From Chiridota heheva (lineage: Eukaryota; Echinodermata; Holothuroidea; Apodida; Chiridotidae), in the NCBI GenBank assembly GCA_020152595.1, contig JAIGNY010000581.1:1860001-1924000 (forward strand): DNA of 64,000 bases, given 5' to 3'. Of the stretch, positions 35,201 through 50,200 are shown in pieces. The notes under the pieces are model-generated. The model ran no database searches. It saw only the letters and a program-made list of their open reading frames with translations, and was not told the DNA's origin. Position 1 is the first letter of the stretch. The number at the start of each line of letters is the position of its first letter. A program made the position numbers and the translations under genes.

Positions 35201-38200
35201 GACATGGGGTGGGATGCCATGTGGGACATAGGATGCCATGTGGGACTTAAGTGTGAGATGCCATTTTTATAATTGGCGGGATCATATGATATGGGTGTCA
35301 ATTTGCATGGGCATGCGAACCATGACGGTGTTTACCATTCTAGTTTTGTTTTAAAATATCTTGGAAAACTCAAAGATATTTTGAAGCATGTAGTTCAAAT
35401 GAAAATGTAAGTGTATCTTTCAAAGCTCAAGTAATTTGAAATCATCTGCCCCTGCTACCCTATTTTTGTATATACTGTACTCTCCTCTATAAGCCCATTC
35501 TCTATACTAGCTTTGAATAGTCTTTCCGACAGTTCTAGTTAAATCAAGCTACATGTATGGGTCTGTCTTCCCCCTCCCCCTCACACACTTTCATGTGTGA
35601 CCACAAAGTTCTTTGGGACACTTGCCTTTCCAGAAAGGTGACCCTCTTTACGAGCCTGTTGGTATTGCACCTGGCGGGCATGGGGAATGCACTTGGCGGG
35701 CATGGGGAATGCACCTGGTGGGCATGGGGAATGCACCTGGTGGGCATGGGGGAATGCACCTGGCGGGCATGTGGAACTTTTTAAAGTGACCCTCTGTCAA
35801 AGATTGACAAAATTTTCATCATATATGCGAAAATGTAGTAGGAGTGATATACTGAAACCTTTGGTAAGTTTGAAGGAAGGCAGGTAGCTCAGTCGGCTGA
35901 GTGTACAACTGAGATGCAGGCGGTCTCAGGTTCGAGTTTAATGCTGATTTAATTAGATTTAATTAGATTTTTTTACAGATATGCAGAACGATATTCGCTG
36001 ACATCAGGCGCAGAGGTTTGCCTTCTGCATCACACCTCCCCTACCCGGCCTTTTGAAAAAAGTGGCCAATGGTTGGGTGGCACTCACTGTCCTTCAGAGG
36101 GTACATGAAGCCGTCTGTTCCGATGGTAGGAGTTTCACCCCCTGCCTGGTTCTCTAAATACTTCTCCAAAAGAACAGGGTATTAACCCGGTGTTCATCCA
36201 CTTTCCATCCTGGCAAATTCATTAGGTCCACACTGAAAACAAGTCATTGTGACTTACATGTGCTTTTCCTGGCATATACCTACAAGTGAAGAAAAAAAAA
36301 AGTTGATATTCATGTGAGCTACCTTCTTGAATTTAATCATTAATAATACATCTAGGTTTTACAGGGTTACTTCCTTCCAAACCATCAGGAGATGAAATTG
36401 TTGTTTGTTTGACTACCTGAAAAAAATATCAATCGGAACAAATTTTTGACTTTGCAAAAGTACGAATTAAATTTGTAAGTTTTTTGTTTTTGAAATGGTC
36501 AAGCAAATTCATCTGATATGACCAATTCAGACATTAAAAGAAACACAATAATGTGACGTAAGCATTCAAAAATGTTATTCCAGATGAGTCAAGTTTTAAG
36601 TTATGTCACAATTGTGTTGAATTGGCTGAAATTAGACTTATTGTGGTGTTACATTCCTCAAAGTATTTATGTATTCTAGTAAGTAATTTACCACCTGAAA
36701 ACAACTTTGAAGAAAAAATAGTGAAATAAAATCATAAAAAGTAGTTCGATTATATTTTTGTTTAGATACATTAATTTACATTACTAATTGTAAAGAAAGT
36801 GAGGATGAGGGTGCCAAACATTTTCAGTAGACTTTTCTCACCGATCATTTTACACAGATGGGACAAAATTTTAAACTTGAATATCTCCATAACAGGATAT
36901 TGTCACCATTTTGTTTCTTTTGAGGTATTTTGAGGTTTATATATTGCAACTTGCTGGAACACCAAACTTATTCTTTTGCTTATTTCCATTTCCAGGTATG
37001 ATCCCAATGCAGATGTTCCAAGCGACACAGACACAGAACAAGACAGGGTGATATTCATCAAGTCTGTTGCACAGTTTATGGTAATACCTCGATAAGTGTA
37101 TTATTCGTACGTGTTTTGTATTGTCAAGAAGAAGTATCACTGATGGAAGTGAGTGCCACAGGGATAAGAGGACACATCACCCCGAAATATTTATTCACTT
37201 GGTCGGAAATGTGACCTGAGGTCATTATACCGCATAGTAACTGCGGGCATTCACCCCACATTGGAGTGAAAACAAAGCGATCAGCTGTGTTTGTTAACAT
37301 GCCATATGTATCGCACACAGTAAACGCATAAGGACTTGCCCACGTGTATCGTGCAAAGGTTTGTTTTCACTCCAGAAAATGATGTCATCTCCTGGATGTG
37401 ACGTGGCACCGACCAAGTGAATACCCTCCCAAGCATCTTGCAAAGAAAAAGTTGTTGGTACAGTAGTTTGAGACAACTACAAAGTTTCGTATTTTCTCTT
37501 ATAGCTAACAATTCTGAATGGTCCGTCCCCATAATTTTAGAGAAGAAAGGTAGCTCAGTCAGCTAAGCATACGACTGAGATGCTGGAGGTCCCAGGTTTG
37601 AGTCCAACGGCAATTTAATTGTCGATTTTGCTACAGATTTGCAGAACGATATACGCTGACATCGAGCACAGAGGTGTGTCTTCTGCATCACACGTTCTCC
37701 CCCACCCGACCTTTGTGAAAAGTGGCCAATGATTGGGTAGCGCTCACATCCTTTGGAGGGGACCTAAGCCGTCGGTTCCGATGATGGGAGTTTTACCCCC
37801 TGCCTGGTTTTCTGAACACTTCTTGAAAAGAGCAAGGTGTTAATCCACTTTCCACTTCTTCCACTTTCCATCCTGGCAAATTCATCGGGTACACACTGAA
37901 AACAAGTCATTGTGACTTACGTGTGCTTCCCTGGCATGTACCTAAAAGTGAAATACAATTAATTTAAAGGAGCAATTGGCGGAAATATGATTGTGTATTA
38001 TTGCGGGGTCCACAGAATATCCACATACACTTTTTTTGGCACGTGTTGATATGGATAACCTTTTAAATAAATGTTTAAAATTAAACGTGATCATTTCTGA
38101 TTAGTTTCTAGTTTGGTCCTCTGCTATTGGGAACTCAGCAACAACCTCCTTTTGCGTTAACAACGCCAAGTTGGCAATATCCTGGTTCCTGACATTGGAT

Positions 38201-41200
38201 CAAGGCTTTTGAAGTGATACTTCATTATTGTCAGTGTGATGAATGTGTATCCTTGTGCTATACTATGATGATTGTGCAGGGGTCTGATACTGGTCATGAC
38301 ATGAGGTACCACCTTACTCCGTGGAAGCCAGGAACCACATGTGGTGGTCATCCTGGTGATGCAGAGTAAGGGACACCCGCCTGTAGTCTGAGTTATTAAG
38401 TACAAGGAAACCCAACCTTGCTGCAATTTGACCATTGCTGTCTCTTTTCACTGCGTTCTGTGTTAGATATTTCATGAGGAAATGTTCTGGTCAAAATTAA
38501 AAGTTATGTTTTTACCTCTACCAACTATATCAAAGAAAATCAAATTGGTTTCTGACATGAAAGGGAAATAATGGAATATGAATCTTGTCTGAAAGGAATT
38601 TAGACAATGAACGCTTAGCTTGAATAAAAATTAAAACAAAGATGACCTTTGAAAAAATCAGTCAGCAGTTAGAAAATCCTGAAGTGTTTGGAATGCAAAT
38701 TGGAAAAACAGATCAAACGTAAGAAAGAGATTCTTTAGAGATAAAAGTATTTGGGCCTAGGATTTCTGAGGTAGTTTGTATTGGGGATGGACATGTTGGA
38801 ACTGCCATGTGGTGGAGCCGTGTGCTGTATGGAGTGCTCAAATTCTACTTCAATATCATTAGGAATTTGGGTCAAGGTTCGAGAAGTCGTTTAACATTTT
38901 CTTAATTCCTTTCAAGATTGTTTGAGAGGATGTGAAACAGTAGATAATGTTCTTGAATATGAAGTTGTGTTTCCCCTGTGGAATATGAAATCTCCACAGA
39001 AACTTAACCTGGTCATAGTGTTCACACCAAGGTTCAAATTTTTTGTTATGGGAGTTCCCCCCTCCCCTATATTTATTTTGTGGGGGATTTCATTTTGGAA
39101 AAATACCAAAAAAGGCCAAAATACCAAAAAAATTGGCACAATTTTTTGGCGGGAAATCTCCCCCTTTCCCCGAATTTTTAATTATTTTTGAGCGGGTTTT
39201 TGATAATATGTGCAGGAATCCCGCAATCCCGCACCTTAATGTGAACACTGTCTGGATACTCGTGATGTCATGACAAATTTGGTGCTCTTACAGTATGACT
39301 CTGATGCAGCATATGACTATATATTACCTCTATTGACCCACAAATATCTTTAATTTTTTATGAATTTCTTTATGACTCTACCAATTATGTATATCAATTT
39401 TTAAAATCAAACTATTGTATATAATTTAGAAATGAGAATTACACAAATCAAGATCTGTTTCTTGAAAACTGATCTGAAATTTGGCCGTTTAACTTTCAGA
39501 CCTTTATTTGGAAAAGAAAATATTGAGAGACTTCATTGCACTGTATAATCTTAAAGGATTAGATCAGTGGTCAACCAAGTTCAAAAGAAACAAAATGCAC
39601 AGCATTCATTTTTGTATTCCATTAGGAAGATAATCAAGTTATAACTTTTGTCTCATTTGTGTAGAAACGAATGAAAACGGACTTGTTGTGATGTCACAAA
39701 GTCTTTTTTCTTCTTTTATATGTTTTTTTCTGAGAGTTTGTTGCTAAAATACCATTGGATATGTCAGGAGGGAGTAACAAAATCTAGTAACATAACTGCT
39801 TATTGTAAGGCGAGTTAGGTTAGATCTGCCATTTGGGCAGACATCCATCAAGTTGTTCCGTTTTGTTGCAGGCTACCAAAGCTCACATCAAGCTGAACAC
39901 AAAGCGTCTGTACCAGGCGGATGGTTACGCCGTGAAGGAACTCATCAAAGTGACCGCCGTACTCTACAATGCTATGAAGACCAACACAGGGAGCAAGGAC
40001 AGCGATGATGATAACAATGGCTCAAATGCATTCTCATTTGATCTCTCTTCCAAGGTAAGATGCATATTCTTTTATTTCCTCTCATCAACTAGGGCTGTGC
40101 ATTTTCGTTTAATAGCCTAAATGTTTAAACAGCCGATTTTCCATTCCCTAAAATGTTTAAACAGATCCCCCCTCCCCCCCCTCCCTCCCCATAAAAGATA
40201 TAACAAAATTTAAATATCAGGATCTCGGAATTGTTGAGAAAAAAATGTTGACATTTTTTACGGAACTGGTTCTATCCCTACAATAACTACCGCATAACCA
40301 TCGCGATGGCCCTTCCCCAAATAAGTAAGGAATGTCACAAAACTTGAGAGGGGGCCTTATAATAAGTCTTAAATGACCTGTAAGACTTAAGAAATAATGA
40401 TCCATGGTTGAAACCCGCTTTAAACAGACGCAGAAATAACATACCAACAAGTCAATTTGCCGTGACTTGTAAGCTTTTTTAAATGTTTCAGCACTTATGA
40501 CTGTGTCGTAATAGATTCCCAAAGTGTGCCACTCCGTGACCTTCAACAAACTACGGTATACCGTAGAAAAAATATTCTAACCCATTCCTATTCCTAATTG
40601 TACTGTATTTGATACAATTCTCTTGGAAATGGCAGTGAAAAGCTTGACAACTCTGAAACATTTTTGTTCGTTTATTTTGCAATCTTTTTTCTTTTTTGTG
40701 CAATCTATTAGGTAAACTTTGCAATTATTTGTGGCGAAAATACCAATCAAATCTTTTTTATCTGTGAATTTCTGAGTCAGTTTTACTGCTTGTAAAACAG
40801 GTTAACACCTTAAGCAGATTTTTGCCTGTTGTTAATCAGGCCTAAGCTTCCACATCAAGTAGCTCTTAAAATTCAGCGAATCGAAGCCAAATATAGAGCC
40901 ATTTGTTGCTAATTAGTACGAAATTCAACTCCTGCCTTAAAAGGGAATACTGTAAATCCTTTGTTGATCGCATGTAAAGATTGAAGTGTAAAAGTCATTG
41001 AATGAAAGCTTTGTGTGTGTTTGAATTGTCATTGATTTCCAACAGCAAGTTTGAATTGCAAACGTTTAAACTCTCAAACGTTCTAATTGTAATCCATTAT
41101 ATACTGTATACTGTACCTGAAGATTTAGAGTGTGTCATGATACATCTACACAATAAAATATAAGAAGTGAAGCCCTGCTTCAGCATCAGGTGTAATGCAC

Positions 41201-44200
41201 TTGTCAATTGTGTGACTCACCCCTACACCCCTGGATAAGGTGAGTCATTGGACCAAAGTGGGTGGACAATACATGTACATTGACGCACTTCTGTACAAAG
41301 TCAATGCGTCTGAAGTAAATTGACCCACCCCAGAGTCACTCTGGTGACTGACATTTTGATACAATGACGCACATGTGAGTTACTATTTCATATGTCAATG
41401 ACTCACCTTTGACTGACATTGCCGGGGGTAGTATGGGTGAGTCATACAACTGACAAGTGTATAATGCTGAAGCCATAAGTTACCACATCAAACAGATTAA
41501 AAGCTGGAGGTATGGTAGCATACTATAGATGAATACAATTTGTGACACAAGTCCTGATAGTCTTGAAAGTCCCAAGTATATGAAACTGCACTCCTTGTAC
41601 TCAAAATTAAATACACTGGAATCCCTCAGCTCTAAATAATGCACCCATCAACCCTATGCCACCCTCTATGGCTTTCACAGTAGGGAAAGCTGTATCGTCC
41701 CTGAACCTTTAACTGTATTCTCTGATATAAAGAATGAAAACAACACATTTTTCTTTGTTCAGATTTCAGAGTTGAAGGCTTCCAGACAATTGGCATCAAC
41801 CATTACATCCAAAGGGGCCAGCCTTTATGATTTAATGGGGAAAGAAGTTGAACTTAGAGTGAGTATGTTATAATGGAGTTTTATCATTAGAGATATTAAT
41901 ATTGGCGATGACCAGGGGCAGCAACAGCAACATTGTTTTCTCTGCATGTATTACGTACACTAACTAGTTAATGAGCTATACATCCGTATGATACTGTTGC
42001 TCAGTGATATGATATCATACTTAAATTGTATTGGCGCCATGGCGCTTGTTGTTACAAAGTTACGGTGTAAATATTTGTGATTAGGATGCCAGTAATTTTG
42101 GGGTAGTAAATAAGCAAAGAATAAAGGTATTTCATCTGAAATATTTTTACTTCATTTCTTACTCAAACCTTTTATTTTGGTTGCAAGGTGAGACATAAAG
42201 TGTTATTTCTCTGGCGAATAAATTCTCTGGTCACCAAAGTTTAGGTTTTCATCACCATAATGACAGGGATGGTTGAGGGTTGGTCAGTACTTCAAGAACA
42301 TTAAAGAGTAGAAATCTCAAAAAATGAAGCACAACCGAAAAGAAAACCAAGGGAATATAAATTAGATATGTCAAAATATGAAATCGTGAAAAATGATAGA
42401 TGACCATAAAATGTAAAATTGTTCTGTTTGGTCACATAAATTTTTTCATTGTTATGTTTGACAGGAGATAAGAACTTCAGCCATCAACAAACCTCTCGAA
42501 ATTAACGAGATCGAGAAAGGACTCAGAGCAAGTGTGGGCGCGGTCGAGCAACAAATCAAGAAGACACAAAAAATGCTGGAAAATGTGGCTTCAGACGAAG
42601 CCAACTTAGAGGCCAAGATTGACAAGAAGAAATCAGAACTTGAGAGGAATCAGAAGCGATTACTGACCCTGCAGTCTGTCAGGTAGCGGAGAATGATAAG
42701 CTTTTGTTTTAGGAACATAGATAATAGTTTGCCTGAGAGTAATTGCATTTTTAATTTAATTTCTTATGATGTGGTAATTGTTTTAGGTTTGATTTTACTT
42801 CAGGCCCATAGCAAGGATTTTTATAAAGAGAGGGGGGGGGAAGGTACAGAGTGCATTTCGGCAGAGTCACTACATTTCTTTGGTTTCATATTATTAACAA
42901 TTTCACAAAAGGGGGAGGGGCATTGACCTTCACAAGGAGGGGGGAGGGGGAGTAAGAACAAATTTACAATTTCTAATATAAATCTCGTGGTTTATCGTTC
43001 TACACAACATTGGCTTGGAAGAGATTGCCAGTACTTTTTTTACACACCTTCAACCATACCATGCTTGAACTGGCAAAATCATTCAACAGGAACTTTTTTT
43101 TTTATTTGAAGACAGGATAGTAGAGAGATACCTTGGGATCTTGCTCACCATCTGACAACATCACATACTTGCTACAATCCACCATTTCCACCCCATATCA
43201 AAAGTTAATGCACAAAGTTGCAGGCAAATTTTGTTCTTCCAAGTTCAACATTGAAATGGTGTTAATTTGTTCCAAAACATTGAACTTGTTGAAATGGTGT
43301 ACATTTATTAAGAAATAGATCAATATCCAGGCATTTCCAGGAAGTAATATCATTGGAGAGCTACACATTGGCCATCAATCAAATCTTCAAAATATAAATT
43401 AATTCATTGCTTTTTAGGTGAACTTGTAGCAAATAGAAATTGCTGCCAAATATTTTGTATGTATTGTGCCTCATCAGTGGCAACAAAAGAATCAGTTGGA
43501 AGCAATAGTTATTTCTTTCTTACTAGTTTGCCTTTTAAAGGCATCACAGTCCATCACGTTCTCCTAGCTTGCTCCCTGTACAACCTTCCCAGAGCTTCCC
43601 TCACTTCCCTCACTCCCCACAACTCAATAGCCGAGCTCTTCCAGAAAAACCCTCCAGATAAAATAATCTCCTTCCTTCATCTTGCTTCCCTCTACAACCA
43701 TATTTATTCCTGCTATCCCACCCTCTCTCTCTACCTTTTTTTTTTCTTCTTTTTCACCCATGCACAACCTCTCTCGATACCAGCTTTCTGGCTTTTAGTT
43801 CTCGTGTTTCTCTCAATCTCCCCCTGTTTTCTTTCCTTCCTACCTCTGGAATGATCTAACCTCTCAGGCACAATTTGACCCTTGCTGTCGTTGGTGCCGT
43901 TAAGCCTTTGTCAAACAAACAAACAAAGGCATGAAATCCATTGTACACTTTTCAGACTGTTCCTGATGTTTTAGAGATGACGGATATAATTTGATACTTA
44001 CATTTAATACCTGTATTAAGTTAGTGTTTGCATTATTGTGCGTTTGTGTTTCTCTTCCAGACCTGCTTTCATGGATGAGTATGAGAAACTAGAGGGAGAA
44101 CTAACCAAGATTTATCAGGTAATTTTATTATTAATTATATTACATTTGGTAAAGGAATTGTTATTTGAAGAAAATTTTCCAAATTTGACATTTTCTGATG

Positions 44201-47200
44201 AATAGCAAGGTTATAGTGTAGTTGATAACTTATTTTACCAGTGCATTTTTCCTGCTTTTAAATTGGGAAATTTGGGGAGTTCTGCCTCCTCCTGAGAGGT
44301 TCCCCCCCCCCTCCCCATCCTAGAGATGTAGGAAGAGAGTTTGTTTTAAACCTTTGCACTAATAATGCATTCATCTATTGTTCTTCAGGATTACATCGAA
44401 AGATACAGAAATTTGACGTACCTGGAACAATTATTAGAAGAGTACAACAGAGTGGAACAAGATAGATTTGAGGTAAGAGTGCGTCTCCATTGCAAACTGG
44501 TAACCACAATTAGAAGCACTAGTCCTGGCTTTTGTCTGCCATACATCTATTTCCTTAGTAGATCTTTATAGAGGGATTTCATCACGTGACTCAAACTCAT
44601 CTGGAAGCCAATTTGCCGGGCAAGCGTTGTTGCATTTCACGCGTCTTCACACAGCTCAGTGACATCACACGTACAACAAACATGCTGACTGATAACCTAC
44701 CTACCAGTTCAGCGAATTTTATTGTTTTTGTTTACGGTGTGATTTTACTTCATATTTTCCTAATGTTTTATATTTTCACCGGGTATTTGAAGAGTAACTT
44801 TTACGTGGACACCATCTGATTTTTTTGTTATATGCAGACAATGCCTACATACCTGGCATAAAGAAGAGGGGAGGGTGGGGTTGTGGTATGTGCCAATTGT
44901 TACATGATCCAACAGTGATTTCCTTATGGTCCTGTAAGTTTCCTGGTTTTGCCATTTTCATCGAAAGTCTAGGATATGAAATGTAAATTATTTGTTCTTA
45001 CTCAAAGTTTGAGGAAAATAAATGTCTATCTATTTCTTAAAATCTTTAGGAAACTGAAAGCTCCTTAAAGAGGATGCAAACTCGTCTCCGAGAGGAGGAG
45101 GACAGGATGAAGATGTCCGATGACATCTTGGTGGACGACGACATCCCCGGTCTGGACGTGATGGACGATGATGGTGATGACGATGACGATGACAGTGGAA
45201 GCGAAGATGATGAAGAGGAAGCTCAACGGAAGCCAACAAAAGGAAAATTCAGACAACGTATGTTTATGGTCTTTGGGTGTATTTAATAGAATATTATGTT
45301 AGAATTTGAAAGGATTAGTTCATTGCTCAAGCAAGTCCATCTTATATGAAAGAGGGCTTCAAATGAAAACAAATGTGAAGAAAGCATTTAAAAATCTCTG
45401 GTAACATTTGTATGTAAATGACTGAAATCAGACTAGTTGTCACAGCCTCAAAATCTTGATGTATTCTATCATATTTTGTCCTGCGATTTTGTGGTATGAC
45501 AATTACCAACCCGACTTCCTGTTCAGTGTATTGTGTTTCCACTCAAAACAATGATTGTTTATCTTCCATTCCCATGCACACCACAGTCAATTTTGCCCAA
45601 GGCTGTTTGTGTGTATAAAATTACACAAAGCCAGAGCTGAATAATGAAGGCACTTTTGTGATTCAAATCACATATCCATGTTAAGTGTCTTAGTGGGAAA
45701 AGTTTTTCAAACTGGTGATAAAAATTAGCTGTGTATCGTAATGCTTGATGGACCATTTCTTTTAAGAAAAGATATTGCTTAATGCTTTTTATGAAAATGG
45801 CAATAAACTTTATATGTGTGCACTTTTTTCTCCTGTTTGTTCAGCAACTGAAATTACCTACATTTCATTTTGACTTTACTAATTGTATGGATGTTACTTA
45901 ACTTTCTTCTTTCAGGAGAAATTGTTAAGACATATATTAAGAAGAAATGAATAAGATATTTACTGAAATAAACTACTGACTGACTCTAATTTTGAAGCAA
46001 AGTGATGGTAAATAAGTTATTGTGATTTTCTCTGTTTATAGCTCCTGCAGGGCAAAGAAATGGCAGAGTGTTTGGAACCATGGGAGCTGATATGAGTGAT
46101 GATGATGTAAGTTCCTTTTTATAATTATTTACGTTCTTTGAAGTAAGTAGTGCAATTAACCTCTCTGAGTATGGAAATAAGCCACGCCCACCATAGCAAC
46201 ATGGTAATTAGGTGGGTCAAACAAATTATAAATCCGCAATCATGCATGACCAATGCATTGACATTTAGATGTTCATGTGGCCTGCTGCAAGCTTTGATCC
46301 ATCTATGGCACTTCTCCGGATCTTTAGAGTTTTTAGCAAAAGGAATAACATAAGATTTGCTAACCTTTTTGAGTAATGGGAATCAGATTTACAAAGCCCA
46401 TAGCGGGCCCATAGGCACAAGTTTTGTTACCATATTTGTCAGTCACTCAGTGTGCATGTGCGGAAATGTGTTTTGTGCAGTGTATTGCATTGACGACTCG
46501 ACTGCATGTGTGCCCACCACTAGCTAGCTGCACTGTACCAGTACCGCATAGGATTTTTGCCCCACTTAGTTACAAAGATTTTGTTGCTAGGCAAATTCAT
46601 GCAGTGATTGGTTGAAAAAACTGTCAATTAATTAACTCAGAGAGGTAATTGAAAGAGCTCTCAGTTGAAAAGTAAGGGCTCTTTTCGACTAATTCTTGGG
46701 AATTTTGAAATAACAGAGGTCTCAGGTTTGATACTCGTGAAGTTGTTAAAAATTGATTTAATTTTTTCATTAAGAATTGATTACCACTGATTTGAATACC
46801 TATATCAAAGGTTATCAGAAGCTGAAAGGAAAGGAAAGTGTACTTAAATATTCTAGAGAATAATACACACTCAAGATTTCAGTTCTTCTCTGTTTTTTGT
46901 GTTTATCACAACATCTTGATTTGGTTTGTTGCCCTTCTACGACATAGGACTTGAAGTTTGAATTTAGTAAATGTGTTGATAAATATGTCAATGTAACCAC
47001 ATGGAAAGTTTGATTGACACTAAGTAACTACTGCATGATTTGACCAACCGTTACAAAGAGTTTAGATGTAACTAAAAGAGATGTTATTTAAACAGTCCAA
47101 AGTGGTACCCAAAATGGTTAAATAGATGTAGTATCTCACAAATGTAAGAGTTAATTAGATTATGATGGAATGATTTGAAAGTAATGGTTGTCCATTTGCT

Positions 47201-50200
47201 TGTTTGTTATGATCCTTCCACAAAAGTAATGGTTGCCATTTGCTTGTTTGTAATGATCCTCCCACAAAAGTAATGGTTGCCATTTGCTTGTTTGTAATAC
47301 TGCTCCCACAAAAGTAACGGTTGTCCATTTGCTTGTTTGTAATGATCCTCCCACAAAAGTAATGGTTGTCCATTTGCTTGTTTGTAATGATCCTCCCACA
47401 AAAGTGATGGTTGTCCATTTGCTTGTTTGTAATGATCCTCCCACAAAAGTAATGGTTGTCCATTTGCTTGTTTGTAATGATCCTCCCACAAAAGTAATGG
47501 TCGTCCATTTGCTTGTTTGTAATGATCCTCCCACAAAAGTAATGGTCGTCCATTTGCTTGTTTGTATTGATCCTCCCACAAAAGTAATGGTCGTCCATTT
47601 GCTTGTTTGTAATACTGCTCCCACAAAAGTAACGGTTGTCCATTTGCTTGTTTGTAATGATCCTCCCACAAAAGAAATGGTCGTCCATTTGCTTGTTTGT
47701 AATGATCCTCCCACAAAAGTAATGGTCGTCCATTTGCTTGTTTGTAATGATCCTCCCACAAAAGTAATGGTTGTCCATTTGCTTGTTTGTAATGATGCTC
47801 CCACAAAAGTAATGGTTGTCCATTTGCTTGTTTGTAATGATCCTCCCACAAAAGTAATGGTCGTCATGCTTGTTTGTAATGATCCTCCCACAAAAGTAAT
47901 GGTTGTCCATTTGCTTGTTTGTAATGATCCTCCCACAAAAGTAATGGTTGTCCATTTGCTTGTTTGTAATGATCCTCCCACAAAAGTAATGGTTGTCCAT
48001 TTGCTTGTTTGTAATGATCCTCCCACAAAAGTAATGGTCGTCATGCTTGTTTGAATCGATCCTCCCACGAAAGTAATGGTTGTCCATTTGCTTGTTTGTA
48101 ATGATCCTCCCACAAAAGTAAAGGTTGTCCATTTGTTGTTTGTAATGATCCTCCCACAAAAGTAGTGGTCGTCCATTTGCTTCTTTGTAATGATCCTCCC
48201 ACAAAAGTAATGGTCGTCCATTTGCTTGTTAGTAATGATCCTCCCACAAAAGTAATGGTCGTCCATTTGCTTGTTTGTAATACTGCTCCCACAAAAGTAA
48301 TGGTTGTCCATTTGATTGTTTGTAATGATCCTCCCACTAAAGTAATGGTTGTCCATTTGCTTGTTTGTAATGATCCTCCCACAAAAGTAATGGTCGTCAT
48401 GCTTGTTTGTAATGATCCTCCCACAAAAGTAATGGTTGTCCATTTGCTTGTTTGTAATACTGCTCCCACAAAAGTAACGGTTGTCCATTTGCTTGTTTGT
48501 AATGATCTTCCCACAAAAGTAATGGTCGTCCATTTGCTTGTTTGTAATACTGCTCCCACAAAAGTAATGGTTGTCCATTTGCTTGTTTGTAATGATCCTC
48601 CCACAAAAGTAATGGTTGCCATTTGCTTGTTTGTAATGATCCTCCCACAAAAGTAATGGTCGTCCATTTACTTGTTTGTAATACTGCTCCCACAAAAGTA
48701 ATGGTTGTCCATTTGCTTGTTTGTAATGATCCTCCCACAAAAGTAATGGTCGTCATGCTTGTTTGTAATGATCCTCCCACAAAAGTAAAGGTTGTCCATT
48801 TCTTGTTTGTAATGATCCTCCCACAAAAGTAGTGGTCGTCCATTTGCTTCTTTGTAATGATCCTCCCACAAAAGTAATGGTTGTCCATTTGCTTGTTTGT
48901 AATGATCCTCCCACAAAAGTAATGGTTGTCCATTTGCTTGTTTGTAATGATCCTCCCACAAAAGTAATGGTTGTCCATTTGCTTGTTTGTAATGATCCTC
49001 CCACAAAAGTAATGGTCGTCCATTTGCTTGTTTGTTATGATCCTTCCACAAAAGTAATGGTTGTCCATTTGCTTGTTTGTAATGATCCTCCCACAAAAGT
49101 AATGGTCGTCCATTTGCTTGTTTGTAATACTGCTCCCACAAAAGTAACGGTTGTCCATTTGCTTGTTTGTAATGATCCTCCCACAAAAGTAATGGTCGTC
49201 ATGCTTGTTTGAATCGATCCTCCCACGAAAGTAATGGTTGTCCATTTGCTTGTTTGTAATGATCCTCCCACAAAAGTAATGGTCGTCATGCTTGTTTGAA
49301 TCGATCCTCCCACGAAAGTAATGGTTGTCCATTTGCTTGTTTGTAATGATCCTCCCACAAAAGTAATGGTCGTCCATTTGTGATGCTCCCACAAAAGTAA
49401 TGGTTGTCCATTTGCTTGTTTGAATCGATCCTCCCACGAAAGTAATGGTTGTCCATTTGCTTGTTTGTAATGATCCTCCCACAAAAGTAATGGTCGTCCA
49501 TTTGCTTGTTTGTAATGATCCTCCCACAAAAGTAATGGTCGTCCATTTGCTTGTTTGTAATGATCCTCCCATGAAAGTAGTGGTTGTCCATTTGCTTGTT
49601 AGTAATGATCCTCCCACAAAAGTAATGGTCATCCATTTGCTTGTTTGTAATGATTCTCCCACAAAAGTAATGGTTGCCATTTGCTCCTTTGTAATGATCC
49701 TCCCACAAAAGTAATGGTTGTCCATTTGTGATGCTCCCACAAAAGTAATGGTTGTCCATTTGCTTGTTAGTAATGATCCTCCCACAAAAGTTATGGTTGT
49801 CCATTTGCTTGTTTGTAATGATCCTCCCACAAAAGTAATGGTTGTCCGTTTGCTTCTTTGTAATGATCCTCCCACAAAAGTAATGGTTGTCCATTTGCTT
49901 CTTTGTAATGATCCTCCCACAAAAGTAATGGTCGTCCATTTGTGATGCTCCCACAAAAGTAATGGTTGTCCATTTGCTTGTTAGTAATGATCCTCCCACA
50001 AAAGTTATGGTTGTCCATTTGCTTGTTTGTAATGATCCTCCCACAAAAGTAATGGTTGTCCGTTTGCTTCTTTGTAATGATCCTCCCACAAAAGTAATGG
50101 TTGTCCGTTTGCTTCTTTGTAATGATCCTCCCACAAAAGTAATGGTTGTCCATTTGCTTGTTTGTAATGATCCTCCCACAAAAGTAATGGTTGTCCATTT

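Noticed and set aside
34526-35250. Open frames of 100-237 codons rich in MSHMASHP or GMPCGTWG
   Set aside because: Products of the 24-bp array; no start context, splice sites or homology.
35874-35945. tRNA gene
   Set aside because: A and B boxes are tRNA-like, but the arms do not pair into a full cloverleaf and the sequence continues into a SINE body shared with other copies.
45065-45286. Asp-rich and His-rich open frames on either strand
   Set aside because: They are the acidic part of CLUAP1 exon 9 read in its true frame or in antisense.
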